From Lomentospora prolificans (lineage: Eukaryota; Ascomycota; Sordariomycetes; Microascales; Microascaceae): 64,000 bases of DNA. The notes under the pieces are model-generated. The model saw nothing but the letters and a program-made list of their open reading frames with translations, was not told where the DNA came from and ran no database searches. Shown piece by piece: positions 1 to 11,366 of the stretch. How positions within the stretch are numbered: position 1 is the first letter of the stretch; the number at the start of each line of letters is the position of its first letter. Made by a program: the position numbers and the translations under genes. The stretch spans positions 682,001-746,000 of the forward strand of contig JARFXM010000005.1 of the NCBI GenBank assembly GCA_029532625.1. The letters are read 5' to 3'.

Positions 1-10
1 CTCGACTCAC

Positions 11-823
11 TTTGATGGGGTTCTCTTGGTTCCAGCCAAAACGAATGCTGTCCCAGTTCGCCATCTTCCCGTCACGCAGCGAAGCTACCACCGGCCCGCG
101 ATTGGAAAACTCTGCAGCCCTGTCTGTACACTGCTTGCCCGAGATGAAGGCTTTGCTGAAATTGCCCAGCTTGCAGGGCCCATACTTCTCCTGTCCCCGG
201 GGTAGCTGGAAGAAAATGTTCTCGGGCTTGACGGCCCCGTGCAAGATGGGAAACCAGTCGTCGTCGACGGCCCGAATCTCCTGAACCTCGGGAACAGTGT
301 CCGAGCAGAAGAATCGTTGACCGGTGTGCAGCCAGAGGAGTCCTTTGAAGACCGATCTCAGCACGTGCCAGCACAGAGACTCGGGCATATAGTAGCGTGC
401 CGTGTGCTCTCGCGCGACGTATTTATCGTAAAAGAGCTCCATGAGACTCCCTCCGTCGCAATAGTCCCACACGAGCCAAATGTGGTGGACCTTATCCGAG
501 TCGTCGTCGGTGTTGGAGTGTTTCTGGTTGATCACGCCCGCGAGAGAGACGAGGTTCTCGTGGTTCAGGAGCTGGGAAAGGACGCGGTCCATGCCGCACT
601 CCGAAAGGAGACCTGCGAGACCGCGAGCGTCGTCTAGTCGTCCATCTGCGACGTCGTTGCCCTTTTTCACGGCTTCCATGAGCCCGTCGAATTCTTCGAG
701 CCGGCGGGCCACGAAGGGCTCCCGATCGGATATGCGTTCGGCGAGCCAGACGTCATCTTGGATGCGCTTGACAAGTTGGAACTCGTGGCTGAGATATCCC
801 GCCGAAGGGGTTACGAGTGCCAT
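11..823 (-). CDS. Kinase-like protein (probable pseudokinase), 5' exon only
   Basis: First exon of a gene that continues off the left edge. The ATG is at 823 and 271 codons run in frame to a GTGAGT donor at 10-5. The fold looks like a fungal protein-kinase-like family: a glycine-poor N-lobe, then LNHENLVSL, VWDYCDGGSL in the hinge, and SLCWHVLRSVFKGLLWLH before the catalytic loop. The catalytic loop reads HGAVKPENIFF, where active kinases have HRDxKPEN, so the Asp is Ala. The metal-binding DFG position reads GNFS. The beta3 VAxK lysine position reads FVARR. All three catalytic positions therefore seem substituted, which suggests a binding or scaffolding role rather than phosphotransfer. The rest of the C-lobe is outside the window. 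The kinase-like assignment is fairly sure; lack of activity is inferred. Confidence 0.75.
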
Positions 824-3800
824 TTTTTTCCCTATATTGCTTCGACTACGGATATCGCGGTTGAGCACAACGAACTACGGCTGCTCATTTGGTTGAGCGA
901 GGAGGTATAGATATCGAGAGCTCATAGTCGTGTCTACAGCTCCCTGGAATGAGCGATTGCTTCCAGTGGAATGTCTCCCATTCCGACACTCGCACCATTA
1001 CACTGTGGCAGATTGTAGGCCTCCTCGTCTCCCAGTCCGGAGAACTACTCTTTTGTACATCGTACATCTTAAAACCTGCGATCGCTTCCGTGAGGGAGGT
1101 CTTATACACACCACATTACACCTCATATTTTCTGTTCACACGCGCTTACCTATTTATAAACCGCTGTAAGTGACCACGTTGCTAGAACCTACGAGACTGA
1201 TAGCTCCGTAGTCGCCGGATCAAGCATCCTCACCGGCCGAGGAAGTGTATTCGCAATATCAGCTCCCCCTTCGTGATCACCTGGACAATGAACCAGAGAA
1301 CGAAAAATGTATACTGAGTAAGCAGCTTTATCGACATGTTACGAAACAGCCAGCTGATGGAGCCTTTAGTACATTACGGAAGCCCTGGTTCCTCAAGCGT
1401 CGGACGTTTTAATCTAAACCGGCGACCCTCAATGCGCAACCGATTGGGTCGCTCAGCATTATCGCTTGCTATAAACCTAAGCACCATTTCTTGGTTACGA
1501 TCGAAGGAGAAACGAGTGGGGGCTTAGTATCAGTATAATCAAACATAATGACGAGGTTCTGAGCCGCAGAGGTCCTTCGAATTCTTACAGCTATATTCTC
1601 GTGGTAGGTTGGAAGGTGACCGTTAGATAATGGCGCAACAGCTAGCGTTTGGAAGGACAAGAAACTTTTGGGAGGGTAGCGGAATTCATTTGATCTTGAG
1701 GGAATAGGTCGCAGCCACAAAGCCTAGCGCCACGTAAATGGAAGGACGGGAAAGCCGCAGAACCACCAGCGCGTCCACAGGTCCGAACAATCGGCGCAGA
1801 ATCGTTGGGTCGCAGCGGTTTTGGAAATGCGTGCGGAGCGGGTGCTGGGGGTCTTGGAGCCACGCAGAGATCCGAGACGCCACTGAATAGAGTTACGATC
1901 GGCAAGCCGTGAGGCCTGATGGGGCCAGCGCACCTTGGATAAACCCAGGAACTCCGCCAAGTTAAGCAGCGTTGAGCTGTCGATCCGTCCCTCTTTTCTT
2001 GCGAATCGCCCCTCGATGATCGCGGGTGATTGTATGGCCGCCGGGAAGAGAAGGGAAAAGAGACGTTGCGCTGGCGGGTTGGAGTCGGGAGATGGCGCGT
2101 TTCAGAACGATGCAAGTGAGGTCCCGGCGTGCCACAGCAGCCGTTTCCGGCTTGGGAGCTTACCGGTGGATTGTGTGGTATGGCCATTGATTGACGTCTA
2201 CCAACCTGCACAAAGGCGTCTCGAATGTGACGAAAAAAAGTAAATTTTGGCTACCAGATATGATATGTCGACACAGTAACCTTTTTGCAACTTCTTGTCT
2301 CGTTTGGATGCAAGAGCAGGAGCTGTTGGTGGCGTCAAGGTCTGAACTTGTTACCGTGTTGGAAAACTGGGGAATCAGGGGAAGCACTCTACTGATTAGA
2401 CCTGGCGCCTAGTCAGTTTAGGATCAAGTGTCTTTGGCGGAGCTTGCTGGCCCTTGGGCTTTAATTTTGGTCTTCGCGGGGCTCCGTCAAGAATGGCTGG
2501 AATCTGATCTAGTTGAGGAGGTATTTTAGCCACCATTCAGACTCCACATTATTAGAGAGGACGAGGGCGAGAGAAAGCTACCTAGCTCGGACCGCCATTG
2601 GCTCCAGATCTTCGGCGAAGTGGGCAATGAGAGCACTCTGTGGCCCTTTTGGCAGAGGTTACTAGTAAGCTCAGGCGCTGAACTACTGGTAATCAAGAAG
2701 AAAACTGGGGAACGGGAGAAACGGCAAGGAGCCCCTATCAAACAAAGAGGACAGCCCGCGCCAATGAGATAGCGTGATCAGATCCTGTGGAGTCTCGAAA
2801 CGTCGCCAGGACGTGCTAAACCTGATACGGCATGCCAGGCCTGTCATTCCTTCCCTCATGGTGTCGTTCCTGCGTTTAGTCCGCCGACTATTACAAAGTA
2901 CTCCTTGTCGAAGAGGTACTCTGTTCGCTGATGAAGGGACAAATCCAGGGGAAAAGGGGTCCGCGCCCTTCCCGTCAGCTGGTTACCTGTACTGGATATT
3001 TACCCTAGTGCTCCCCGCAACCTAGAGGTACTTAGTACATCTGCTAGCCACCCAAGCACACGTCGCTCGCTGGACTTCGGTGTATTCGCAGGGCCGGTTT
3101 CCCCTCCACCAACGGCCAAGGGCCAATGAGCAGGGCTAGGCCTGGCGAATGACATACGAATTCTGATTGGGAGCATTGTATTTTCGTGTACTATCCATGC
3201 TGTCTGCCGCAAGTGTGCTACCGTAGGGCTACCAGCACACGACAAAGGCTCGCATTGTCGCATTGAGAAGTCGAGATTACATGGACTACACCGCAATGGT
3301 ACATGGCCGTACACAAACCGCTGCTCCGTTCCCTTTCCTGCCACCCTCCGCAGAGGCCGCCCAATTCTTTAATCTCCTCTTTGTCTTTCGGCCTTCTGAA
3401 CCTCGCCTTCTCCTCCCTCTGCAAGGAGACAGGAAACAATCTGAAAACCTCTTTGAAGGGTTGCTTGCAGCATTGCCACTCATTTTACCGCTCGTTTTTT
3501 CTTAAACCAGTCGCTCATTGAATTGTTACTACCCCAGTCCTGGTGTCTTGGGTTCGAGTTGTTGCATTGCCGCCAAATTTCCCGTATCAAATTGCTTGCT
3601 GATACCCGCTGATCCCCGGTCTCCCTAAAATCCCCTTGGCGATCATACTGCCACAGTCGAGAATCTCCCACTCTTGCTCCTTGCCGTCCAATCTGTGGCC
3701 TCTTGATTTCGTCGAGAAATCCTCTGTGCCAGAACTCGATTCATCGACCACCAACCTGGCGAGGAGCGGCACCTAGTCGCCGAGCTAACACCATCAGGTC

Positions 3801-4272
3801 TTAGCAGGAGCCCTCGAACGAGTTTCGATATGCTTGCGTAGCAGGACGGACAGCGGACATCTGCCCACATCAGCAAACGAACGAACCCTGGCGGTCCTTT
3901 GTTGACCCACGGCGCATTGTACCAGGAACCGTACCTAACAGATCCCCCTATTCTCTGGGAATTATACTTCGTGCTTTTCTTTTCTTCGTCTTCTTCCTCT
4001 TTTAACCCTCACGACATCCTATCGTCACCTGCCTGGCGGTCGACGAACGAATCCGGCTCTTGTCAACTATTGACACGAGCGCAGTCGAACACTTCGCAGG
4101 CGAGGCAACGACTTGTGCTGACGGCGGGTCCGACACGACGTTCACTCCTTAACCGTTTATCGTCGACTTCAGCGCAAGTCGTGACGAGGATTACTCCTTT
4201 TGGCTCCTCAACTTTTGGCGAGCATCGCTATTGAACGACCCAAACCATTCGCCTCAAGCCACTCTTTTCAGC
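824..4272. other. Intergenic, no supportable gene
   Basis: A 3.4 kb stretch between the divergent kinase-like and KCH genes. All open frames here are short and lack coding character; the longest (1642-2211, minus, 189 codons) is Pro/Arg/Ser-rich without a recognisable domain. The segment 3930-4020 is pyrimidine-rich (CTTTTCTTTTCTTCGTC type), as is usual in fungal leaders, and probably belongs to the KCH transcript. No tRNA-like cloverleaf was found. Confidence 0.5.
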
Positions 4273-6266
4273 ATGGGATGTTGCGGACATAGGCGGAAAG
4301 CCGTCACTGGCGGCACCGACCAGAACTGGTCTTACATCGTACGGGCGAACCCACCTATCGTCGATTGGGAATTGACTGGGCTAGATTGGCCCTTGAAGAA
4401 TACGTTATTGACTAACTCCGGGCTATAGAATCTAAACGACTTCAAATCTACTAGCTGCTTCACCCCCTTTGCGTACGGATATCTTTGGTTCTCTCTCCTC
4501 CTCTCCCTCGCAGTCTATGGCGTCGATACCTTCACAGCCGTGTCTCTCCTAGCGCTAAGTGACACCTGGCCTTCGCGAATTGAGCCCGCGGTCGACGTCT
4601 CTATCTCGAAATGGATCTTTTCCGCTTGCATCATCGCCTCGTTCGTGAATCTGGGCTTCGAGCATGTGCGTGCGTGGAGGGTGATGAAGAGGGGAAACGT
4701 TGCCGAATGCTATCTCGACAGCCTGGCGGTTCGCTTGGAGAGTATTCGACTGGGCAAGCGCCAAGGTTGGAGACGATTCCTTGTTTTCGCTTCCCTCACC
4801 AAGAGTAAGAAGGGCGCCGAGTATATCGCTCTCTTCACCTACTTCAGTTTCCAATGTAAGTGGCATTCGCGCCTGTCTCTGTTTTGTAATTTGCAGTCTT
4901 AACACTTCTCTTAGCTTGGATCCGAGTTATCGTCTGCTCAGGGCCGAGGCAGGTCATCAATGCCCTTACCCTGTACTCCGCCCTCCAGCAGGATCTTGCG
5001 GTGCCCGGCGGCGAAACAATCGACAGGTCACTCGTGATACTATGGAATAACATCACATTCCTCGCCCAGGACAACCCACAAACTGCCTTGGTTTTGGCGG
5101 GTATGATCTTCACTTTAATTATTTGGGTTTTCTCCCTGCTCTTCCTCATCGCCGCTATCTTGTTCTACATTCTCTTCCTGTGGCATTGGATCCCGCAGGC
5201 TGACGGTGGCCTTGCTGGTTATTGCGAACGAAAAGTCAACAAAGCCCTCGTCAAGATTGTAACGAAAAAGGTTAACAAGGCCTTGGCTAAGGAACAAGCG
5301 GCATGGCAGAAGGCCGACTTTAAGAACGCTAAGAAGTTGGGTGAGAAGGGCCCCTTGGAGCGACAGGCAACGTTGCCTACCCTACCCAACGTTGGCGGAC
5401 CAGGAGGAGACAAGCTACCTGAGATGCCAACCCTTCAGCGAAGCGAGACCTTTTCGACATTGCCACCCTACGTGTCGAGGCCAGGCACCCCCGGCAGCTT
5501 CGAGCTCAACAACATGGACCAAAAACGCCCATTACCCAACCGCTCCGGTACCATGTCATCCTCGACAACATACTCGTCTCGCGCTCCTCTCGCTGCAAGC
5601 GGCGCAGATATGGGTGCCTCCAGCCCGCTCTCTCCCGCACCGACCCTTCCTTCTATCGACTTTGGTAACAGCTATGGCCCTCCTGCCCTGCGTCCCAATA
5701 CGTCCAACTCACAGAGGAGCTTCTCCCGACCGGGACCGGGCCATATGCAAAATGGCTCTAACGCTTCATTCGGCCACCAGCCGTACGGCTCTCAATCGTC
5801 CATCCCCGCCCGATACACCGAAACCCCATCGAACTACGGCGGCGAGTCAATGCCCTACCCTACTCCGGTTCGTTCGCCGACAGCACGAACCATGGATAGC
5901 TACAATCGGCCTCCTATGCCTCAGGGAACTAACGGTTACCCCTTACGATCACCGACCGCCGGGCCGGGTTCTGATCGGTTCTCTCCCATGGACGGCCGCG
6001 CCAGCCCTGCTCCTTCGGCGTATTCGAGCCGAAGTGGCCCCGGCCTCCCGACAAACCCCACGCCAAGACCCCTCAATCCATCTGGCTACCAAGCCTTCCA
6101 GCCAAGCCGGAGCGTCACGGGCCCTCTACCAGTGCGGACACCTCAGCCGCCGCAGCCAACCCGAAACATGACGACGGGAGACTATCACCCACGTCAACAA
6201 CCATCCCAGGGATCCGGTTACGGATACGACTACGATGTCGAGTCACAACGGGGTGGACAATACTAA
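4273..6266 (+). CDS. KCH1/PRM6-family fungal potassium transporter-like membrane protein
   Basis: Three exons, 4273-4338, 4429-4855 and 4915-6266, give 614 residues. Introns start GTACGG and GTAAGT and end TAG. The fungal KCH (Kch1/Prm6) family signature is clear: a short Cys-rich N-terminus, DQNWSYINLNDFKSTSC, then FAYGYLWFSLLLSLAVYGVD as first membrane span, a second span near residues 81-100, and a strong span at about 222-258 ending FLWHWIPQADGGLAGYCERKVN. The last 300 residues are Pro/Ser/Thr-rich and disordered, probably cytosolic. In yeast, Kch1 and Prm6 mediate K+ influx linked to calcium signalling during mating pheromone response; transport here is inferred from family. I chose the ATG giving MGCCG rather than the in-frame ATG at 4231, because Gly2 with Cys3/Cys4 is a plausible lipidation signal. 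Confidence 0.85.
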
Positions 6267-7457
6267 GTGTTTCGGACTTGTGTAGCGATTCTTGTTTGGG
6301 CTTTTTTTTTGGTTTGGGTTGGGTTTCGTTTGCATATCATCAGGCTTCATAATGGTACATATATGGATCTGTTCACGACGACACACTTCTTTTCAGGTTC
6401 AATACCTAGACAAGGCTTCAAGGGCTAGAAGGGAGCGAGAGGAGCATAGCTTCTACTTATCTTACCTCGATCTTTTTAACCATGTACTTGGATCTCTAAA
6501 TTCCTTTGGGTTTCGAATTATGACAGGGCTACCTTATATGGCCATTTTTTTTGTACATAGGGAAGGGCCGGCTTGTAGAGAGCCAAAATAACCGTTTCAC
6601 GAACGTCTGCTTGTACAACCATTGGGTCACTCATGTAGGCAAGTGAAGAGATGCGATTGCAATCAACGGAACTTACCTCATCGATGCGAACGGTTGTTAA
6701 TAGTCGCATGATGTGATGAGTGAGCTACCTCCTATAATACTACAGACCGTGATGATGACTGCTTGTGTTTGCCTGGGCTTGATGCCAACTTTCACTGGTT
6801 CTCCATGTCGAGTCAAGGTAGTTTTCGACTGGAGACGGCGCATGGTCAGCAGACTGTCTGCATCAACAACGATTGATGCCAAACCGCACCAATAAGACCA
6901 GCCCTGCCAAACCCAAATGCCATCCTCGTAAGGCATCCCGGCAGCTCCCAGAACTTGCCTTTGTCCCATCGAGATCGAATTAGCGGCAATTAGGTCTGAC
7001 ATGACTGGAGTAAAATCAGAAGGGCAAGAGGAAGGAGCGGTAGTGGCGCCCTTTGGGTCAACAGGATCAGCTAACCTTTCCCTGTTCGCTATTGGAAATA
7101 AGCTTTGTTTGTCTTATGAATTGGGCCTAACGTCAATTCGTCAATGTGTGACCCCGCGCTCGCCATCGTCGTCGAGCCCGATTTGTAATGGACCGGTCTT
7201 CGCCGGATTCTTATAAATGCTATACCCATCCTTACTAGACACGGGCAGGGCAAAGCGGGATGGTCTTTATAAAATGCCGAGAGCGTTTCACATTCAATAG
7301 CGTTTGCCCTTTCCCCCGTCAGATCCTATTTTCTCCAAAAAGAAAACAGAGGAGAACGGAAAAGCAGCGTGATAGGGGATAGAAAAAAGAACCACCAAAG
7401 CCAAAAGAAAAATAAAATAAAATAAAAATAAATAAAAAGAGAAAGAGAGAGAACAAC
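6267..7457. other. Intergenic; 3' region of KCH gene and leader of flavoprotein gene
   Basis: No open frame here looks coding. Positions 6298-6330 are T/G-rich just after the KCH stop, as in a 3' UTR. The last 80 bases before the next ATG (7380-7457) are unusually A-rich (repeated AAAATA units, then GAGA), which is opposite to the pyrimidine-rich leaders of most neighbours. Confidence 0.5.
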
Positions 7458-9408
7458 ATGCCGTCCAGCTCGATTCCGTGGCACGAAGGCGAAGCCGCCA
7501 TGCACAAACTCCTTTCAGTCCCGCGCCAAGACAACCCCACAACTCCCGGTCTCGCCGGCCCGTACGCCCGACGTATCGCAGCTTCGCCGCTCATCGCGCT
7601 CGGAGCGTTGGACTCGCGGGGGAGGCCGTGGGCTACTGTATGGGGCGGCGAGAGGGGCACTGCTGGGGCCATTGCCGCTGGTACGTTGGGGATCCGGAGC
7701 ATGGTCGATGGCGGGAACGACCCCGTATATCGGAGCCTTTGGGAAGGAAACGATAAAGGCATGGTCACTCCGGCCACCATCGGTAACAAAGACAGGCTTG
7801 TTGCCGGGTTGTCGTTGGATCTTGAGACGAGGGACAGAGTCAAGTTTGCGGGGAGAATGGTGGTGGGCGCCGTGGCCGGGGAGCAAGGCAAAGCGAGGGA
7901 GGTGCAGCTGGGCGTGGAGGTTAGGGAGTCTTTGGGGAATTGCCCCAAGTATATCAATAAAAAGAGGATTCTGAGATCAGATATGCGGCCGGTGCTGGCG
8001 GGCTCCGAGTTGCCGTTGGGAAGAGGGGCTGTTGGAGTTATCGAGAAGGCGGATGCCATCTTTTTGGCGAGCGTGGGAGGGGCGAATATGGATGTCAACA
8101 TTCGTGGTGGGATGCCTGGGTTTGTGAGGGTTGTTCAAAATGATAAGGATGGCGTTGTGTTGGTGTATCCAGAGTGTAAGTCCTTTCTAAATTGTCCCGT
8201 GTTGCTAGAGTTGAGGACTAACAATATTACTAGTTTCGGGCAACAGGTTGTATCAGACCTTGGGAAACCTCAAGGCAAACCCTCGACTAGGAATAACCCT
8301 ACCGGACTTTGAGACATCTGACGTCCTTTACGTAAGTTTCACCCTCGAGCCACTTCATTTACACGACGGTGCTAACCTATTTTCCCAGCTCACTGGAACC
8401 GCGGAGATACTCATCGGTGATGAAGCAGCTGACCTCCTCGAACACACAAGAATCGCGGTCAAGCTTACAATCGAGCAAGCCAAATTCGTCAAATCCGGCC
8501 TTCCGTTCCGTGGTGAATTGGTTGACTACTCTCCGTACAGCCCACCCGTACGAACCCTAGTCTCCGAGAAGACTTCTTCTACACATGCAATTACAAGCGG
8601 ACGCGGGCGGCCAGATATTACAGCCTCCTTTGTCAGACGAGAACTACTTACACCAACGATCGCACGAATAACCTTTAAACTGGATTCTGAAAAGACTTTA
8701 CAGCCGTGGAAATCCGGGCAAGCCATCACCTTTGACTTTAAGCGCGAGCTTGACAATGGGTGGTCACATATGCGCGATGACGACCCTCAGTCTCTCAACG
8801 ACGATTTCATCCGTTCCTTTACAGTATCGAGTGTCGCGCCCTCGAGCATTCGGAGGGGCTCCAAGGATGCGGAGTTTCAGATTACAGTGAGAAAGCATGG
8901 GCCAGCGACCGCGCTACTCTGGCGGTGGAATCCGCGTGTTGAACTGGAGATTCCGGTCCTTGGCTTCGGCGGAGAAGAGGGCTTCCTGATGCCTACGGAG
9001 AAGACTACGAACCTGTCGGTGTTCGTGGCAGGCGGGGTCGGTATCACACCGCTGATTGCTCAGGCGGACTCGGTACTCGCAGCCGGGAATGGGCTGAGGT
9101 TGCTCTGGAGTATAAGGGCCGAAGACTTGCCACTGGCGGCTGACGTTTTTGGTCGCGTGAGGGAACTCGCGCCGCTTACGACCCTATTTGTTACTGGGGG
9201 ACCGGCTGGTGGTCAAGATCGGCTGAAGGGCGAGCTCACATCCATGGGTGCGAGTATATTTGACAGAAGGATGGAGCAAGCCGATTTGAAGGCGGTGGGA
9301 GGGGAGAGGAACAGGAAGTTTTATCTCTGTGCTGCTCCAGCTTTGACGAAGTTGTTATTGGGGTGGCTCGAGGGGGAGGATGCTGTTTATGAAAACTTCA
9401 ACTACTAA
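7458..9408 (+). CDS. Two-domain flavoprotein: PNPOx-like split barrel fused to FNR-like reductase
   Basis: Exons 7458-8175, 8234-8331 and 8389-9408 give 611 residues; introns of 58 and 57 nt with GTAAGT donors. The N-terminal third resembles the pyridoxamine-5'-phosphate-oxidase-like FMN-binding split barrel: LIALGALDSRGRPWATVWGG early on, and FSGNRLYQTLGNL rebuilt across intron 1. The C-terminal half looks like ferredoxin-reductase: a flavin-contact strand RSFTVSS, then the nucleotide-binding glycine motif AGGVGITPLIAQ, then FVTGGPAGGQ. It ends YENFNY with LCAAP where many relatives have a CGP motif. Such fusions are known in fungi and bacteria as FAD-binding oxidoreductases of uncertain substrate. 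Cytosolic NAD(P)H-dependent redox chemistry is inferred; no signal peptide or membrane span is seen. The ATG context AACATGCCG is acceptable. Confidence 0.85.
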
Positions 9409-10158
9409 TTTGCGCACATGTATGTCAAGAGTTTTTATCTCTTGGATTCTATTCGAAAATGTCGCGGCCAGGCTAGATATCGGTACAACATATGTTGCAT
9501 TCGACTACGAGTAGCAATCCTCAATCCCGGCAAGCAGGCTGGGGTGCGCGGAAAACCGGATCCGCGTCCGGATCCGAGACGCCGGTTTGTGATATTCTCA
9601 TGGAAACGCGCCGTCCGCTATTCTTATTAGGAGTGTTGTAGACTACCATCTGTTGGCGGCTGCAACCGCCTGCTGTTCAGTTGCAACGCTCTTGCAAGTC
9701 TTTTCGTCATACGAAGTACAATGGATCAAATGCATTTTCCCACTCCAGTCCAGTGCTATTAGAGCCACTGTCAATATCCACCACTATCTATCCCACTTCG
9801 CGATCCCACCTTGCATTGAATCCGTGTCGCGATCCGCATTCTTGTTGGACTTGCCGTTGACACATTCCATGTGCCCACAAAACCTGCATGTTTTGGCTAT
9901 AATTACTTCTCTGTGTCAAACAGCTTTATAGTTAGCTATATTAGTGCACTGCTTGCTTTATTTTCGCGATGCCCCCAGGTAAGCGCAAGAAGTTTGTTTC
10001 TGCCTTCATTCCTTCCCTCTAGTATCACCATCGAGTGCGCCTTCCTAGGCCAAGAGTGCCTTGGGCTACATTTCTCCTCGCCTTGAGTTGTTTAACTTAT
10101 CTGCTATTACTCTTTTTCATTTTTTTTCCTCCTTCCATACCCACCTCCCTCCGCAGCC
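9409..10158. other. Intergenic, upstream region of HP1 gene
   Basis: No gene seen. It contains a short GC-rich direct repeat (gatccgcgtccggatcc at about 9558-9574) and a T/C-rich leader at 10105-10155 directly before the HP1 start. Confidence 0.45.
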
Positions 10159-11366
10159 ATGCCTCACAAAGTAACCTACCAGAACCGTGGAGGGCGACGG
10201 ACGAACGCGGCCATGAGGCGAACGCGCGCAAACAACCCGACGGCACGGCTAACCAAGGTTCGTATAGCGCTTAGTGACGACGAGTCTTCCGATTCCGGCC
10301 CCATTAAACTCCCCGTCCACGAGAAGCCGGAGCGGTCGCGAAGCCGCAAGTCCACGACAGTTGACGATGAAGATGATGCGCCACCACCGAGGAGACCTGC
10401 CGCTGTGGGGAACGGAAAAGTCGCGGACGATGAGGAGGAAGAAGATGAAGAGGGGGATGAAGACGAAGATATGGACGAGGACGTGTATGTCTACTCGCTT
10501 TTGTGCAATCGACCTTGCGGCTGAGCATATGCTTGGGTTCTGACACGTGGGGCAGGTTTGTCGTAGAAAAGATTCTTGGGCACATGTTGAACAAGGAGGT
10601 ATGTGTGCATGCTTTTACAAGGCTGCGTCTGGTTTGCGACTGGCGATTTGGTTGTACGAGCTAACCTTAGATTATCGAAGGGTGACTTGGTTTTTAAGGT
10701 CAAGTGGGAGGGCTACGAGAAGAAGGCTGACCAAACGTGGGAGCCGGAGGACAGCCTGAGGTGAGCTTCGTCAACAAAGCCCATGCGTGCGAATCCCGAG
10801 ACTAACGGCAGTGAAAAGAGAGGGCGCAGCTGAGCTTTTGGACGAATACCTAGCCGGGGTCGGTGGGCGAGAGAAGATCATTGAGCAGACCAACGAAGCC
10901 ATCAAGACGAAGAAGCGCGGGAGGAAGTCTACGAGTGCGACAGCAGCGACGGCGGAACTTGCCAACAAGCGATCGAAGCGAAATGGCCACCCGGCCGAGA
11001 CGACACCGCCCGTATCAGCTACAAAGGCCGGAGTCTGGCAGCCTCCCGCGGGCTCTTGGGAAGACCATATCGAGACTATTGATGCTTGTGAAGATGAGGC
11101 AACAGGGAAGCTTGTGGTATTCCTAAACTGGAAAAACGGCAAGAAGACGAAGCACAGCACAGAGGTGGTATATAAGCGCTGCCCTCAGAAGGTAAAGGAT
11201 ATATTATTGCCTCGTGTAGGTATGTATACGTGGGCTAACATTGGACTTTGGCTCTTTTGCACTTTAGATGCTGCGCTTCTACGAAAATCACGTACGCATT
11301 GTCAAACATGAAACAGCAGAAGGCGTAGACGTGGCGGATATGGATGCCGCCGTTAAGGACGCTTAG
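10159..11366 (+). CDS. HP1: Heterochromatin protein 1 (chromodomain + chromoshadow domain)
   Basis: Five exons, 10159-10484, 10556-10598, 10681-10760, 10819-11191 and 11268-11366, give 306 residues. The N-terminus is basic, then strongly acidic (a DEEEEDEEGDEDEDMDEDV stretch) immediately before the chromodomain. The chromodomain (about 109-160) is rebuilt over three exons: VFVVEKILGHMLNKE, GDLVFKVKWEGYEKK, then QTWEPEDSL. It contains the aromatic-cage pattern (F/Y at start, W in VKWEGY, W in TWEPE). A basic hinge (KTKKRGRKS) leads to a chromoshadow domain (about 228-290) ending MLRFYENHVRIVKHE. In Neurospora (hpo) and Aspergillus (hepA), HP1 binds H3K9me3 and supports DNA methylation or heterochromatin. 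Nuclear location is inferred. Introns 2 and 3 end in AAG rather than the usual CAG/TAG. Confidence 0.93.

Noticed and set aside
1642..2211. 189-codon minus-strand frame
   Set aside because: Pro/Arg/Ser-rich composition, no domain, poor start context, and overlapping open frames in other phases; looks like chance.
3526..3570. Possible tRNA T-loop (GGTTCGAGT)
   Set aside because: The flanking bases do not form the 5 bp T-stem, and no matching acceptor, D or anticodon arm was found.
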